Assembly: GCF_024166365.1 (NCBI RefSeq)
Contig: NC_064819.1
Coordinates: 147,212,793-147,276,792 of the forward strand
From: Elephas maximus indicus
Lineage: Eukaryota > Chordata > Mammalia > Proboscidea > Elephantidae
DNA: 64,000 bases
Direction of reading: 5' to 3'
Each line of letters opens with the position of its first letter. The stretch's first letter is position 1. Positions 1-11,920 of this stretch are shown piece after piece. The translations under genes were made by a program, and so were the position numbers. The notes beneath the pieces were generated by a model. That model made no database searches, had not been told where the DNA came from, and worked only from the letters and a program-made list of their open reading frames with translations.

Positions 1-594
1 GTCATACGGTAATTCTATGTTTAACTCTTTGAAGAACTGCCAAATCTGTTTTCCATAGTGGCTGCACTGTTTTACATATCCACCAGCAATGGATGAGGAT
101 TCCAATATTTCCACAACCTTGCCAACACTTGTTATTTTCTGTTTTATTTTAACTATGGCCATCCTAGTAGATGTGAAGTGGTACCTCATTGTGATTTGAT
201 TTGCATATCCCTAATGATTAATGATGTTTAGCATCTATTTTTTATATTGTCGTAAAGATACATATGTATATAAACATAAAACATTTGCCTATTTGACTTT
301 TTCACATGTTCCATTTAGTGATATCAGTTGCATTAATCATGTTGTGCAATCATCACCAATAATCACTGCCTAATTTTTTTTTTTTTAATTTTCCATCACC
401 AAAAACAGAAATGAAGTTGAGCATCTTTTTATGTGCTTATTGGCCATTGGTCTATCTTCTTTGGAGGAATGTCTATTCAAGTCTTTTGCCTATTTTTAAT
501 TGGGTTGTTTGTCTTTCTGTTGAGTTGCAGGAGCTCTGTGTATATCCTGCATGTACGTCTTTTAGCAGATATATGATTCGTAAATAATTCCCCC
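1..594 (-). mobile_element. L1 ORF2 3' region fragment
   Basis: Read on the minus strand it gives the familiar late ORF2 stretch (aaatcaaatcacaatgaggt; 'caagtgttggcaaggttgtg'). No intact frame. It resumes at 1533 after an inserted repeat. Confidence 0.75.
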
Positions 595-700
595 TGTCTT
601 AGGCTGGGTTTTCTAGAAAAGCAAAACCAGTGAAGTGTGTATGTGTATATACATATGTGTGTGTACGTATATATACACACACACACATACATATATAGAG

Positions 701-862
701 GTGCCCTGGTAGCATAGTGGTTAAGAACTCAGCTACTAACCAAAAGGTTGGCAATTCAAATCTACCAGTTTCTCCTTGGAAACCCTATGGGACAGTTCTA
801 CTCTGTCATATAGAGTCACTATGAGTCAGAATCCACTCAATGACAACGGGTTTACTGTTTTT
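701..862 (+). mobile_element. AfroSINE (short tail type)
   Basis: tRNA-like head 'gccctggtagcatagtggtt', B box region 'ggcaattcaaatctacc', then the conserved body to 'gacaacgggttta'. Diverged copy inside an LTR-like repeat. Confidence 0.85.
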
Positions 863-885
863 AAAAAATATATACTTCCAACCAC

Positions 886-1053
886 CATATAAACCAAAAA
901 AAGCCCTTTGTCGTTGAGTGGATTATGACTCATAGCAACCCTATAGGACAGGGTAGAACTGCCCCATAGAGTTTCCAAGGAGCGGCTCGTGGATTCAAAC
1001 TACTGATATTTGGTTAGCAGTGAAGCTTTTAACCACTGTGCCACCAGGGCTCC
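886..1053 (-). mobile_element. AfroSINE, inverted relative to the one at 701
   Basis: The sequence reads in reverse from the tail (cgttgagtggattatgactc) to the head (ttaaccactgtgccaccagg). It forms a tail-to-tail inverted pair with the copy ending at 862. Confidence 0.85.
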
Positions 1054-1532
1054 TGCCTATACAGATTTATATCAAGGAAATGCCTCAGGCGGTTGTAGAA
1101 GCTGGAAAGTCCCAAGTCCATGGGTCAGGCACCAGGCTGGAGGTTCCTCCTCACTCATGTAGCTGCAGGAGCTGATGTACCCAAGTTTGGCAGATTACAT
1201 AGGAGACTGCTGGCTCTTGGGCTGTGGAGGCTGATAAATCCAAGATCAGCAGGTAAGATGGCTCTTAGTCCCAAGAACCGGAGGTCAGATGATGACAAGC
1301 TGAATGCAGGATCCAGGACAGAGCAAAAGCCAGAAAGTTTTGCTATAGGGTCCGTATACACTGGATGCAGGCCATACTCACAAGAAAATTCCTTACAACT
1401 GATTGGCTGCTCATATCAGATCTCATCATGGAAGTGATTACATCATTACATAACTGCCAAACTACATCATAACTGCCACACCACCGAGAATCATGGCCCA
1501 GCCAAGTTAACACACAACCTTTAACCATCATA

Positions 1533-1690
1533 CCCCCATTTTATTGTCTTCTCACTGTCTTGGTAGTGTCCTTTGATGCTCCCTCCATTGAGTTTTTAAT
1601 TTTGATTATTATAATTTCAGTTATAAAAATTCTATCTAGTTCTTTCTTCAAAATCGTGAGGTGTTTTAAAAACTAATCTCTTTATCTTTA
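1533..1690 (-). mobile_element. L1 fragment, continuation of 1-594
   Basis: 'ttgtcttctcactgtcttgg' then 'tagtgtcctttgatgc' continues the L1 sequence interrupted at 594. Confidence 0.5.
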
Positions 1691-1769
1691 ATCATATTTG
1701 AAGTATGCTCTTATTTCTTGAAGTCATATGGAGTAGGGAGAATCCTAATCCTACAAAACTGGTATCTTT

Positions 1770-2025
1770 ATAAAAAAGGAGAAGATTACACAGAGACAAG
1801 GAGACCAAGAAAGGATGCCACGTGATACCGCAGCTGCAAGCAAAGGAACACCTGAAGCTACCACAGATTAATAGAGAGCCGTGAAACAGATTCTCCCTCA
1901 AAACCTCAGAAGAATCAGCATGGCCAATACCCTGACCCCAGACGCTCAGCTTCCAGAACTGTGAGAAAAGTTTCTGTTCTTATAAGCTACCCAGTTTGTG
2001 GCAGCCCTAGGAAACTAATATGGCA
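1770..2025 (+). mobile_element. MLT1-type (MaLR) LTR 3' part
   Basis: Ends with the typical MaLR wording 'cttccagaactgtgagaaaa' and 'tggcagccctaggaaactaa'. Confidence 0.6.
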
Positions 2026-2399
2026 CTCAATAAGTATTAACAGAGTTAAAAAAAAATTGAATAAACAAATATAGTTTTACACATAAAATTGGCAAACAAA
2101 ATGATAAATTATAAAACACAATGCTCCTGAGTTTATGATTAAATTGTCGCACTCAGACTTTGACAGTATGTATACATTGGCACAAACATTTTATAAGTAA
2201 CATTTGTACTAAAAATCATTAAGATGCCATATATTTTACCTACTTCCTAGAATTTGTCCTAAGGAAATAATTGAAAAGAAGGGAAAAACTATATATATAA
2301 TATAAGTCCTTACCTTTCTTAGCCCTGTTCTACCACAGGCATTGAAAAATTTGAATATTTGGCCCAATCTTAATTTCTTTGCCACTTCTATCTAGGCTA

Positions 2400-2435
2400 T
2401 AAAAAAAAAAAAAAATTTTTTTTTTTTTTTTTTTT
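2400..2435. repeat. A-run followed by T-run
   Basis: About 16 A then 20 T, a perfect AT palindrome. Confidence 0.9.
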
Positions 2436-2689
2436 GGTAAATTAGGAACCCCATCATTACCTGGGAAGATGTAAAATTTTTCTTGCTGTCTTAGTCCTAG
2501 GAACGTATTTATGATGAGGCAAGAGTACACACACACTACAACTTCAAGCATCCCTAGTTTGTGGGCTTCAGCTTTTGTTTTTGGAGTTTATTCCAGTCTC
2601 CACCACCAGCACTGGAGTTTTATCACAAATCTTAGCCAATTTGGCCTGAAGTCTGATCCCTTTGTTTTTTTCCTGCCTACATTCTCCCT

Positions 2690-2868
2690 GGAAACCCTGG
2701 TGGCTTAGTGATTAAGAGCTACAGCTGGTAACCAAAAGGTCTGGCAGTTAGAATCCACCAGGCACTCCTTGGAAACTATATGAGGCAGTTCTACTCTGCC
2801 CTACAGGGTAGCTATGAATCTGAATTGACGGGATGGCAACTGGGGTTGTTTGTTTGTTTGTTTGTTTT
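2690..2868 (+). mobile_element. AfroSINE
   Basis: Head 'ggaaaccctggtggcttagt', body and tail 'ctggggttgtttg' followed by (TTTG)n. Confidence 0.85.
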
Positions 2869-3189
2869 GTACATTCTCCCTAAGAGGACTGGTACTAATG
2901 GGCTCCTATCTCAACTCAGATAGGTGAACTTATAGTAGATTTCTCTCCCACCAAGACTGTATTGTCTCTGCTCAGAAACTCTTGTAATTATTCTTAATCA
3001 ACCAGATTAGAACCTTCTTTGTCTTCCTCTCCCCATCCCATAGTTACATCAGACTCCACAGCCTAGGTTGACATTGAGTTATTGGATTGTGATTTGAACT
3101 GAAACCCACTCCCCACAGTCAAGCTAGTCTCTTATCATTCTGGCCTGTCAAGGAGTTCCTGGAATGCCTTGAGGCAACACCATCACAAA

Positions 3190-3630
3190 AAATGATACCA
3201 AAAGAAGCCCATTGTAACATTACTTATGAAATGAAAAATTGCTAGGAACTTACATTTCCAACAGTAGTAGAAAAAAGTAAGTTACAATGTAACCACTCAT
3301 AAGAATATTAATTTTTAAACATGAAAATTATATAAAATCAAGGAAAAATACTGTCTTGTTCAGTGGAATAGTAAAACAGAATGCATCTATTATAAAAGCA
3401 TGCTATAGTGTTTAGGGATGAAGTGTATTATGTCTGCAACTTACTTTGAAATGTATAAAAAAATTAAATGGATAGAAGGATGGATAAACAGGCATGTGGT
3501 AAAGCAAGTGTAGTAAAATATTAATTGTAGACTCTACATGGTGGGTATATGGGTATTCGCTGTAAAATCTTTCAATTTTTGGTATGTTTGAACATTTGGT
3601 AGTAAAATGTTGGAAAAATTATAAATGCAT
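3190..3630 (+). mobile_element. Old L1 (L1M) 3' end
   Basis: Matches the old L1 3'UTR style: 'atgtctgcaacttactttga', 'gtggtaaagcaagtgtagta', 'gtgggtatatgggtattc'. Confidence 0.55.
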
Positions 3631-4429
3631 ACAAGGCAAAAGACTGTAGTATAGAACCAGAGGCAAAAAATGATTTGATTTTTTGTGTTTTTGTGATAAT
3701 GGATAATATTTTTCTCTTTTCAATTTAAAGCACGCTGACTATTGTTGAATTTTTTTTTTTTTAACACATTATTGGCAAATCTCCACTGAGTTTTAAAAGC
3801 TCCTTATATAATTTCCTAAACGTACGTTTCTGTTTTAAAACTCACTTTCTGGTTTTTAGCCAGAAGTTCAAAATGCCACCCAATATAACCGTTTTTTTAC
3901 TAACATCAGAAATACTCCCCCTTTGAACTTCTTTGTTTTTCTTCTTGTTGACTTAAAAAAAATCTGTCTAGATACATAATTAATTCAATTAAAAATATTT
4001 TAATTTTTTAAGGGCATACTAGGCACTATGGGGTGAGGTGGAGGAGTGATACTTGCAGGCAAATGAAAAAATGTCCCTTGACCACTTGCCACATGTCTAT
4101 TCATCACCACTTGGATTTGGGGAGTGATTTCTCTCATCCTGAAGTTCTAAAAGTAAAATCACAGATTTCTGCATTTACGTTGCTTTTTTACAGAAACTCT
4201 GGAAAACACTTTTTTAGGAGAAAGGAAGGCTGAATTACCCAAATAGGATTTTTTAATAAACAAAATTCAAATATCTAAATCCACAAATATCAAAAGGGAA
4301 TATTTCTCGTCACGTATATTTTTTTAAAGATGCTTTCCAAACATATTTAGAGAAAGGGTTTGACATTTCCATTCAATCAGCTTAACTTTATGTTAAAGTT
4401 ATCGTACTAGACACTTCAGGAAATAAATC

Positions 4430-4577
4430 AAACCAAAAGCAAACCTGTTGCCCCCGAGTCCAACTCATAGAGTAGAACTGCCCCATGGGATTTCTAAGGA
4501 GCACCTGGTAGATTTGAACTGCTGACCTTTTGGTTAGCAGCTGCAGCTCTTAACCACTGCACCACCAGGGTTTCCCT
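4430..4577 (-). mobile_element. AfroSINE with internal deletion
   Basis: Reverse copy ending 'taaccactgcaccaccaggg'. About 20 bp of the body, between 'ccaactcata' and 'gagtagaactg', is missing. Confidence 0.82.
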
Positions 4578-5212
4578 TCAGTGTTTCCTTCTTCAGGAAA
4601 TAGAACAATGAAAAAGATCAGGTCCTTGTCCTCACAGTGCAGAAATCTCAGCATTTCAAAGGTCATCTTATGAGGGCTGTCAGAGCAATTCCAGCAGGGT
4701 AGAAGTAAGGGCATTAGAGCTGAGTCTATGGAGAAGGGGGCAGTTGAGCCTGTGAGCAAAGCAGCTTTAGGGGAAAGATTTCTTTAGGAAGGAGGGACAA
4801 AGCATATCCTCATGTGGGAAGGACTGAAGATTTGTAGAGTGGGTAATGCATGAAGCAAGATCAGAGGGAAGGGGAAAAGGGTATAAAGGGACAGGCAGAG
4901 AGGTTGGCCTTAGAGAGAGGGATGGTAAAGGATGGGTTAAATATGGGGAAAATTTTGAAGTGAAGAGGAAAAAAATGGAAAAAAAACTTATGTCAGATAG
5001 CTTTGATGCTGTCAGGGAAAAGTGAGATACTTGGGGGGAGGACTGTGGGTTGTTTGTGGCAGTGGCAAGCAGGTCATGGGATAATGCTGGGGTTTATGGA
5101 TGTAGAAAATATTAGGAATAGAACTCTGAGTGATGTTTATGTTTTAAGAAATGTTGAATGTACGTCAGGTTTCTCTCTCTTTTTTTTTTTTTTTGCGGTA
5201 CTATGTCTAAAT

Positions 5213-5375
5213 AGGAAACCCTGGTGGTGTAGTGGTTAAGACGTCGGCTGCTAAACAAAGGTCAGCTGTTCGAATCCAACAGATGTTCCTTGGAAACCCT
5301 ATGGAGCAGTTCTACTCTGTCCTACAGGGTCGCTATCAGTTGGAATAGACTTGATGGCAATGGGTTTGGTTTGGT
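5213..5375 (+). mobile_element. AfroSINE
   Basis: Full-length short-type copy from 'ggaaaccctggtggtgtagt' to 'ggcaatgggtttggtttggt'. Confidence 0.88.
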
Positions 5376-5399
5376 TTTGATTACATCTAAAAGGGAAGG

Positions 5400-5535
5400 A
5401 GCTTTGGAATTATATCAACTGGAATTCGAAATCCAGGAACACAGTTACTAGGTATGTGACCTTGGGAAAATTACTTAAACTGTTGGAGTTGCTGCTGTGA
5501 AGAGTAAATAAAATTACTTGTGTAAAATGATCTAG
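5400..5535 (+). mobile_element. MIR fragment
   Basis: Contains the MIR core-like 'actaggtatgtgaccttggg' and 'aaattacttaaactgttg'. Confidence 0.55.
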
Positions 5536-5540
5536 AACAG

Positions 5541-5760
5541 TGGTTCTCAACCAGGAGTGATTTTGCCCTCCAAGGGACAGTTTTTTATAATCACAACTGG
5601 GGAAAGGGGTGCATAAAGCATGCTACTGGCATTTACTGGGTAGGCCCAGGGATGCTGCCAAACAATCAACAATGCACAGGACAGTTTCCACAGCAAAGAA
5701 TTATCCAGCCCAAAATGTCAACAGTGCCCAAGTTGAGAAACCTTGGACTAGAACAATGCC
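5541..5760 (+). mobile_element. hAT DNA transposon remnant (MER20-like)
   Basis: Terminal 'cagtggttctcaaccaggag' and an inverted 'gttgagaaaccttg' at the far end, with 'aaagaattatccagcccaaa' in between, as in the non-autonomous hAT-Charlie group. Confidence 0.65.
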
Positions 5761-6506
5761 TGAGGCATTATAAACACTCAGTAAATGTTGGTTTCTTTCC
5801 TTCCATTAATCATAGTAAACCAAATGGAATAGAATTTTTATCCATGAGTGGCCACATCTGAAGGTTTGTTTTCTAGAATATTGCAAATGCTCTGCTGTTG
5901 GAGGATTAAAGTGTAATTTAGAGATGGAAAAGAAGGAAGCTTTATTAAAAAATAAAATTCTCTCACAAATAAACATGAAAAAAATCAAGAAAAACCCCAA
6001 ATCTAACTCCCAGTTATAAAAGAGTCCCAGCAAAAGTTCCTTTTGAAAAGCTCTGGGCTAACATGGGCTCTTGTGCTAATTTACTGTGCACTATGAATCA
6101 TGTTTTGAAGAAACTCTCAACTAATTGGACTTGACATTTATAAGCTTATTTATATGTTTTTCCTATATCAGTGATAGGATGTGTTAGAGAATTCAGAAAT
6201 AGATAGCCAATATTATGTGGAATTCCTTGGCTAAAAATAAAACAGAAATATCTTAAGCAATTTCAGTGCCAACGTAGTATAGCTTTACCTGAAACATCTT
6301 AGTATATCTCTGATTTCTCCAGGAATGCAGACACTAAGCAAATATGTAAACATAAGGTGATTTTAGTTCTTCAAAAGTGATTTGACCATTTGTGTCAAAA
6401 ATTCAAATCATTTTATTTTATTTTTTTGAGGTGCTGGGAGGTGTAGGGGGTGTTGCTCTGTGAATACCTTAGGTGATCGGTTATCACCTGGCACTTGGTA
6501 ATGATA

Positions 6507-6676
6507 AACCCAAACGAAACCAAACCCATTGACGTCGAGTCGATTCCGACTCATAGCGACCCTATAGGACAGAGTAGAACTGCCTCATAGAGTTTCCAAG
6601 GAGCGCCTGGCGGATTTGAACTGCCAACCTCTTGGTTAGCAGCCATAGCACTTAACTACTATGCCACCAGGGTTTC
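6507..6676 (-). mobile_element. AfroSINE with exact 13-bp target duplication
   Basis: Full-length reverse copy. The flanks carry an exact duplication, cttggtaatgata, at 6494-6506 and 6677-6689, showing clean retroposition. It is one of the least diverged copies here. Confidence 0.92.
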
Positions 6677-7099
6677 CTTGGTAATGATATTATATTGTAC
6701 CTAAATTCCACGTTCGTTTAATCTGTGGGTGCTTTTCTTCCCATTATGGGCAAAACTTGAGGAAAAAAAAAAAAAAGAAGATTTTTACTTGTTAAATTAA
6801 ATGTGGTCAGGAGTTTTGAAAACATGCTTTGATCCTGATGATAAGTTTTAAACTAAGAAGTCAGGTCAGCTAAAAGGATGAGGAAGAAAGTGTATTAACG
6901 CTGCCTCCTCATTTGTTAACAGCTCAGAATTCCTTCCCTGGCCTCAAGTAACTGGCTGAAGTTGAGAGAAAAGGGTAAGAGATCATTATCCCTGGAACAG
7001 GGCTGAAAAGTATAGCTGTAGGTTAGGGAGGAACTAAAGGCCATGGCTGAAATCATCGATCATGTCGCCCCTGTGAGCAGAGATAGAGAGTGTTTTCTA

Positions 7100-7300
7100 A
7101 GAGGACTAAAAACAGTAGCTGCTGTTTGTGGATAGCCTGCTATGGGCCAGGCTCTCTTTTTATTGGATTCTAACAACTAACTACTTGTCAAGGCTGAGAT
7201 TAATATTCCCACTTGACATATAAGAAAAATCAGGCTGAGAGAGGTATAAATTGCTTGAGCTCACCCAATTAGTAAACAGCTGAGGCAGGATGTAAGCCTA
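7100..7300 (+). mobile_element. MIR fragment
   Basis: 'gcctgctatgggccaggctc' to 'gctcacccaattagtaaaca' follows the MIR core. Confidence 0.6.
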
Positions 7301-7397
7301 ATATAAGATGAATGTTGAAATGACTGAAAAATATACTTTGATTTGTGTTTGTCTACATTGAAAGTAGTTCTGTTACGGGTTTGTTTGTTTTACCAAT

Positions 7398-7761
7398 TGT
7401 TATGGATTGAATTATGTCCCTCCAAAATGTGTGTTGAATTCCTGGCTCTTGTACCTGTAGATGTGATCCTGTTTGGAAATAAGGTTTTTCTTTTGCTCTG
7501 TTAATGAGACAGTACTGATATAGGGTGAATCCTAAGCCTAATCACTTCTGAGTTATAAAAAGACCAGAATGACATACAGAAACACACAGGGAGAAAATAA
7601 ATGCCAAAGAACGCCAAGGATAGCTGGCAGATGCCAGAAACTAGGAGAGAAGCTCACAGAAGGAAACTTTCAGCCTCCACAATGGGGAGAAAATAAATTT
7701 CTGGTTTTTAAAGCCACTGACTTGGGGTATTTCCCTTAAGGCAGCACTAGGTAACTAAGTT
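7398..7761 (+). mobile_element. MaLR-type LTR
   Basis: Starts TGTTATGGATTGAATTATGT and ends near 'gcactaggtaactaag', as in MLT1/MST LTRs. Similar in layout to the next LTR. Confidence 0.7.
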
Positions 7762-8048
7762 GAGACCAATTTTATAAGTAATCTATAAAATATAAGAAAT
7801 TAAAATCAACTGAAATCCGTCAGACTCCATACAACCATCTCATACTTTTTTTGCTTATACCCACAGGCAATTTTATAAAAACAGAATCATATATATACTT
7901 TAACGATTATAACTTTTTTAAAATACAGATTCTTTGCTTACCTCCTGCTTCCTTTCTCCTCTACTCCCCCTCCCATCTTTATCAATATAATATTTTACAT
8001 ACCTTTTCCTTCGTTCACATGACCATAACCAAACATATATGTGCATAT

Positions 8049-8438
8049 TGTTATGGACTGAATTGTGTCCCCCCAAAATATGTGTTGTAAATCCTAACCT
8101 CTATGCTTGTGGTTATAATCCCATTTGGGAATGGGTTGCCTTTGTTATGTTAATGAGACAGAGTTAATGTAGGGTGTGTCTTAAATCAATCTCTTTTGAG
8201 ATATAAAAGAGATTAAAGAAGCAAGTGAAAGGAGAGATGAAGTAAGAGAGATGCCAAGCCACATGGAGATCTCTAAGGAACCAGGAAGTAGAAGCTGAAG
8301 AGTCAAGAACCTTCCTCTAGAGCTGACAAAGAGAGAAAGCATCTTCTAGCCTCCTAAACTGTGAGAAAATAAATTTCTATTTCTTAAAGCCATCCACTTG
8401 TGATATTTCAGTTATAGCAGCACTGGATAACTAAGACA
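8049..8438 (+). mobile_element. MaLR-type LTR
   Basis: TGTTATGGACTGAATTGTGT to 'ggataactaagaca'. Flanks catat and tatat could be a decayed 5-bp duplication. Confidence 0.75.
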
Positions 8439-8749
8439 TATATGTACATATATGTATATGTGTATATATATAAATAAAAAATATATTTTTTGGTTGTTGG
8501 TTTTATATTAATAGGTTCATCTTACATATGTTCCTCAGTGCATTTCACTTAACTACATGCTGAGGAAATCCCTCCAAGGCAGCTGGTCTGGATCTGACTT
8601 ACTTCTGATAATATCATCATAATGTCCGAGGGTATGGATATGGCACAGCATATTCAACCATTTTCCTTTAGTGAGCATTCACTTTTTTTCTATTTTTCTG
8701 CTATCATAGAAACACTGTTGCAGTAAATATCCGTGTACATAGCTTTGAT

Positions 8750-9600
8750 TTATTTTGATCCCTAAAATTCTTCCCTCATTCCCTTACCATGTTCAGCCAC
8801 CAGCTCACTGATTTTTATCCCCAACATATCTCTGGAATTTGTCCTCTCTGCATTTCCATCTCCAGGGCCACTACCTACTTTGAACCTTCATACTGTCTAG
8901 CTTGAACTATTGTAATAGCCTCTTAGCTAATCTTTCTACTTCAGTTTAATCCTTCTCTTTTATTTCTTCCCTCTCTCCTGACAATTCTTGCTGCTGCAAA
9001 GCTTATCATTGTAATATGCAAACTGCCCAAATCATTTCTGATAGCCACCTAGCAAGTAAATAGTGCATTTGGCTAAGGGTAGACAATTATGCATTTGAGA
9101 TGACAAAGGGAAAGGAGACTAGACACAGGGAAGACAATAAGGAGAAGTGACAACTGCCATACTCGGGAAGGCCTGCTCTCTCCAAACTGTTAGTTCCTAC
9201 TTAGCCTCAATTGATTGTCACCATGAAGGAACACAGAGTACACTTGCCTAATCTTCTAATTCTCACCAGAAATTGGAAGTCAGGATTTTTATGGGAGCCT
9301 TCCAATTTACTGGTCATACCAAAACATTTGTAATCTGAAACTTCTGTCCTGTAGGATTACATGCCCTAGCCTTGCTTTTAAGGCCCCTCCTAATTTGGGC
9401 AAAGCTTGTTTTGTTATTCCCATCTCTCACTGTTTCTCTCCTCATTCTCTTCATTCTAACCATATAGAACAACTGGTAATTTCCAGAAATGATCCAACTC
9501 TTTCAAGACTGCTTTTTTCACATGTTGTCATCTCTTCACTGATGGTCATTCCCTGATACTTGATTATTTGTTCATCTTGTAGGAGGCTACTTAAATGTTA
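8750..9600 (+). mobile_element. Possible L2 fragments
   Basis: Diverged sequence with L2-like 3' wording ('taaggcccctcctaatttgg', 'actgatggtcattccctgat'). Too eroded to delimit. Confidence 0.35.
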
Positions 9601-9864
9601 TGAAGCCTCTTTAATTTAATTGATCTGGATCCAGTCAGAGGCTTGGGTATAATGAATAAGCAAAGGGCAAACATAACAGAGAGAAGAAGCTGATGTTAGA
9701 GGTCCCCAGGGCTATTGCTTCTCTTGGGAGTCATGTAGACGCTCTGAGATCAGCTTCTGATTAGACTTGGTGGTGAAGCAGTGACCTCTGTCGTATCTTA
9801 TCTGCTACACCCTGCTCCAGGGGCCACTACCCTAGCTCCATGGCTCATGGCTCAAGAAGTTGGA

Positions 9865-10095
9865 ATTCAAACTCTATTTATTGAGCGCCTACCATGTGCC
9901 AGGTCACAGCTAAGAGTGTTCATATACATTCTCACTTTTAGCCCTCAAAACCACTCTTCCAGGTAGGTTTTATCTTACTGGCTTTTCTAATGAGGAAATG
10001 GGGACTCTGGGAAGTTTAAGAGGCTTGCCCAAAGTCACATAGCTAATAAGTGGCAATGGTCAGCTTTAAATCTGAGTCTTTTAACCCCAAATATA
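9865..10095 (+). mobile_element. MIR
   Basis: Near-complete core: 'tattgagcgcctaccatgtg', 'gaggcttgcccaaagtcaca'. Confidence 0.75.
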
Positions 10096-10099
10096 TTTC

Positions 10100-11700
10100 T
10101 ACTGAGTGAATAGTGACCCAAGATGGGCTCAGTGCCATCTTCAGGGACGATGTAGAAGGAGGAGGAATCGCTTTTATTATTCCTGATGGGATACATGATT
10201 GAAGGTGAGGCCTAGGAATATTTTGACCTTGATAAAAATCTTTATTTAAGGCTTACTGATGTCCTCTAGTTATTTACCACTATTCCCCAAACGAAAAACA
10301 TGATGATTAAATTAATCATTACATTAATGATTAAAAAAAAAAAAAAAGCTTTCAAGGTTGGAATAGAAATGACTCTACTTCATCAGCCCAATATTCATTT
10401 CTACGAATTCAGCATTACAATATTCTCTGTCCTCCATCAAGGACCAGTGACATCCTGTCTCCAGGGGACTTCCTGGTTTGGGACCTCATATTTTAGTCCT
10501 GGTTTTGTTTCCTGGAGTTCATGTCCTCTTCAGGTTTTTTATTCACACTTATTTTTTTGGTAATAGTTCTAGTTTAAGTCTCTGTGATTTCTTTGGGAAT
10601 CTAGTTTCTTCTGATAATCTTCCCTACTTTGCCTAAACTACAGAAGAGAATGTTGGAGAATCCCTTGATTCTGGTCCATTGTTAGAGACCCTTTCATTTT
10701 CCCAATTGGTATTTCTTAAACTTTTAAAGTCCAGGTAATGCACTCAGTGCTGCAGATATAAAAGCTTTGCTGCCCTCGAGGCTCTCATAATCCAAGCAGA
10801 CTTGAAAACAAATAATTCCAAAATAGTGTGAGAAGTACCCAGGCCCAGTGCTGTCACTAAGAAGGGAGAGATCAACGCAGCCCATCAGAGAGCCCCCTCT
10901 CCAGGTCCCAAATGCAGGAGGGGCACAAGTTCCATTGCTATACTGAGAGAACCAACTTTCACATTTCTCTGGGGAACACATCATTGCTCCTTCCTGTGCC
11001 ACACAGAAAGATAAAGTCAGTGGTTCTGCAGGTTTATCAAGAGTCATAAAATGTTCCTCAAAGTGCCTGGTCATAGGTAGCTTCTATCAGTATAAATCTA
11101 ATCTGAAGACAATTGTCACCTTATCTTTTTATTTTTCTTGTCATTACATTTGCTTTATCTTCTCAGTCTGTCTTAACCAAGGGGTCCTGGGGTTTTAAAC
11201 ACACAAACCAGTAGTTTCTTACATACTATCTAAGGAGTAAATGATTTTGATCAAACCTTGGGGTTAAAAGTTAACCGGGAAGATTCCAGCCATAGCAAGT
11301 CATGCCCCTGGGCTTCTACAAGGCTGAATCATCATTTAGGCCTTGACCATGTACCATGAAACATGTCCTCTTCTTGTCTTTCCACGGCTAAAACTTTCCA
11401 AATACGTTTCCATGACAAACAAGATTTAGCCTTGAAAAGGGAGCTGTTCTATTTTGGTCTAAATCTCTTGGGAAATCAAGTCTAGGAAAAAAACTAAGTG
11501 GTATAAGCTTAGTCATAACCAGGCCAGATAGTGGTTACCACTTCTCTACTGAGGCCACAATACCTCTAATGACCTGAAATGTGAGAAGAGATGTGTCCAC
11601 AGCCTCTTACTTGCATTTCTGGAGGGTATACAAATGCTGCTATTAAACTGGGCTCCTCACACAGGATGGCTGGTATCGAATCCTGTCAGTGCATTAATGG
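10100..11700. other. Intergenic, no gene seen
   Basis: Unique-looking sequence with short chance frames only (longest 116 codons on the minus strand, no recognisable domain). Confidence 0.6.
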
Positions 11701-11708
11701 AGGGATTA

Positions 11709-11920
11709 ATGAGATCCTGGGTGGTACAAACAGTTAAGTTCTGGGCTACTAACTGAAAGGTTAGCGGTTAGAATCCACCCAGAAGAGCCTTGGAAGAAAG
11801 GCCTGGCAATTTATTTCCAAAAGAGTCACAGCCATTATAAATTCTATGGAGCACACACAATTCTGCTCTGAAACACATGCTGTTGCCATGAGTTGGAATC
11901 GACTCGATGGTAAATGGGTG
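11709..11920 (+). mobile_element. AfroSINE, long form
   Basis: Head 'gatcctgggtggtacaaaca', then an extra central block ('gaagaaaggcctggcaattt') absent from the short form, ending 'atcgactcgatggtaaatgg'. The central block resembles the RTE 5'UTR. Confidence 0.8.

Larger units (their letters stand above)
595..1532. mobile_element. LTR-like interspersed repeat inserted in L1
   Basis: Starts TGTCTTAGGCTGGG and ends in 'acacacaacctttaaccatc'. A run ccccc occurs on both sides (590-594 and 1533-1537), compatible with a 5-bp duplication, though LTRs normally end CA. It shares 'gcccagccaagttaacacac' style sequence with the LTR at 21169. Two AfroSINEs and an AT/GT microsatellite (~637-695) lie inside. 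I cannot name the family. Confidence 0.5.

Noticed and set aside
10724-11074. 116-codon minus frame
   Set aside because: No domain, no splice or promoter context; length is within chance for 64 kb.
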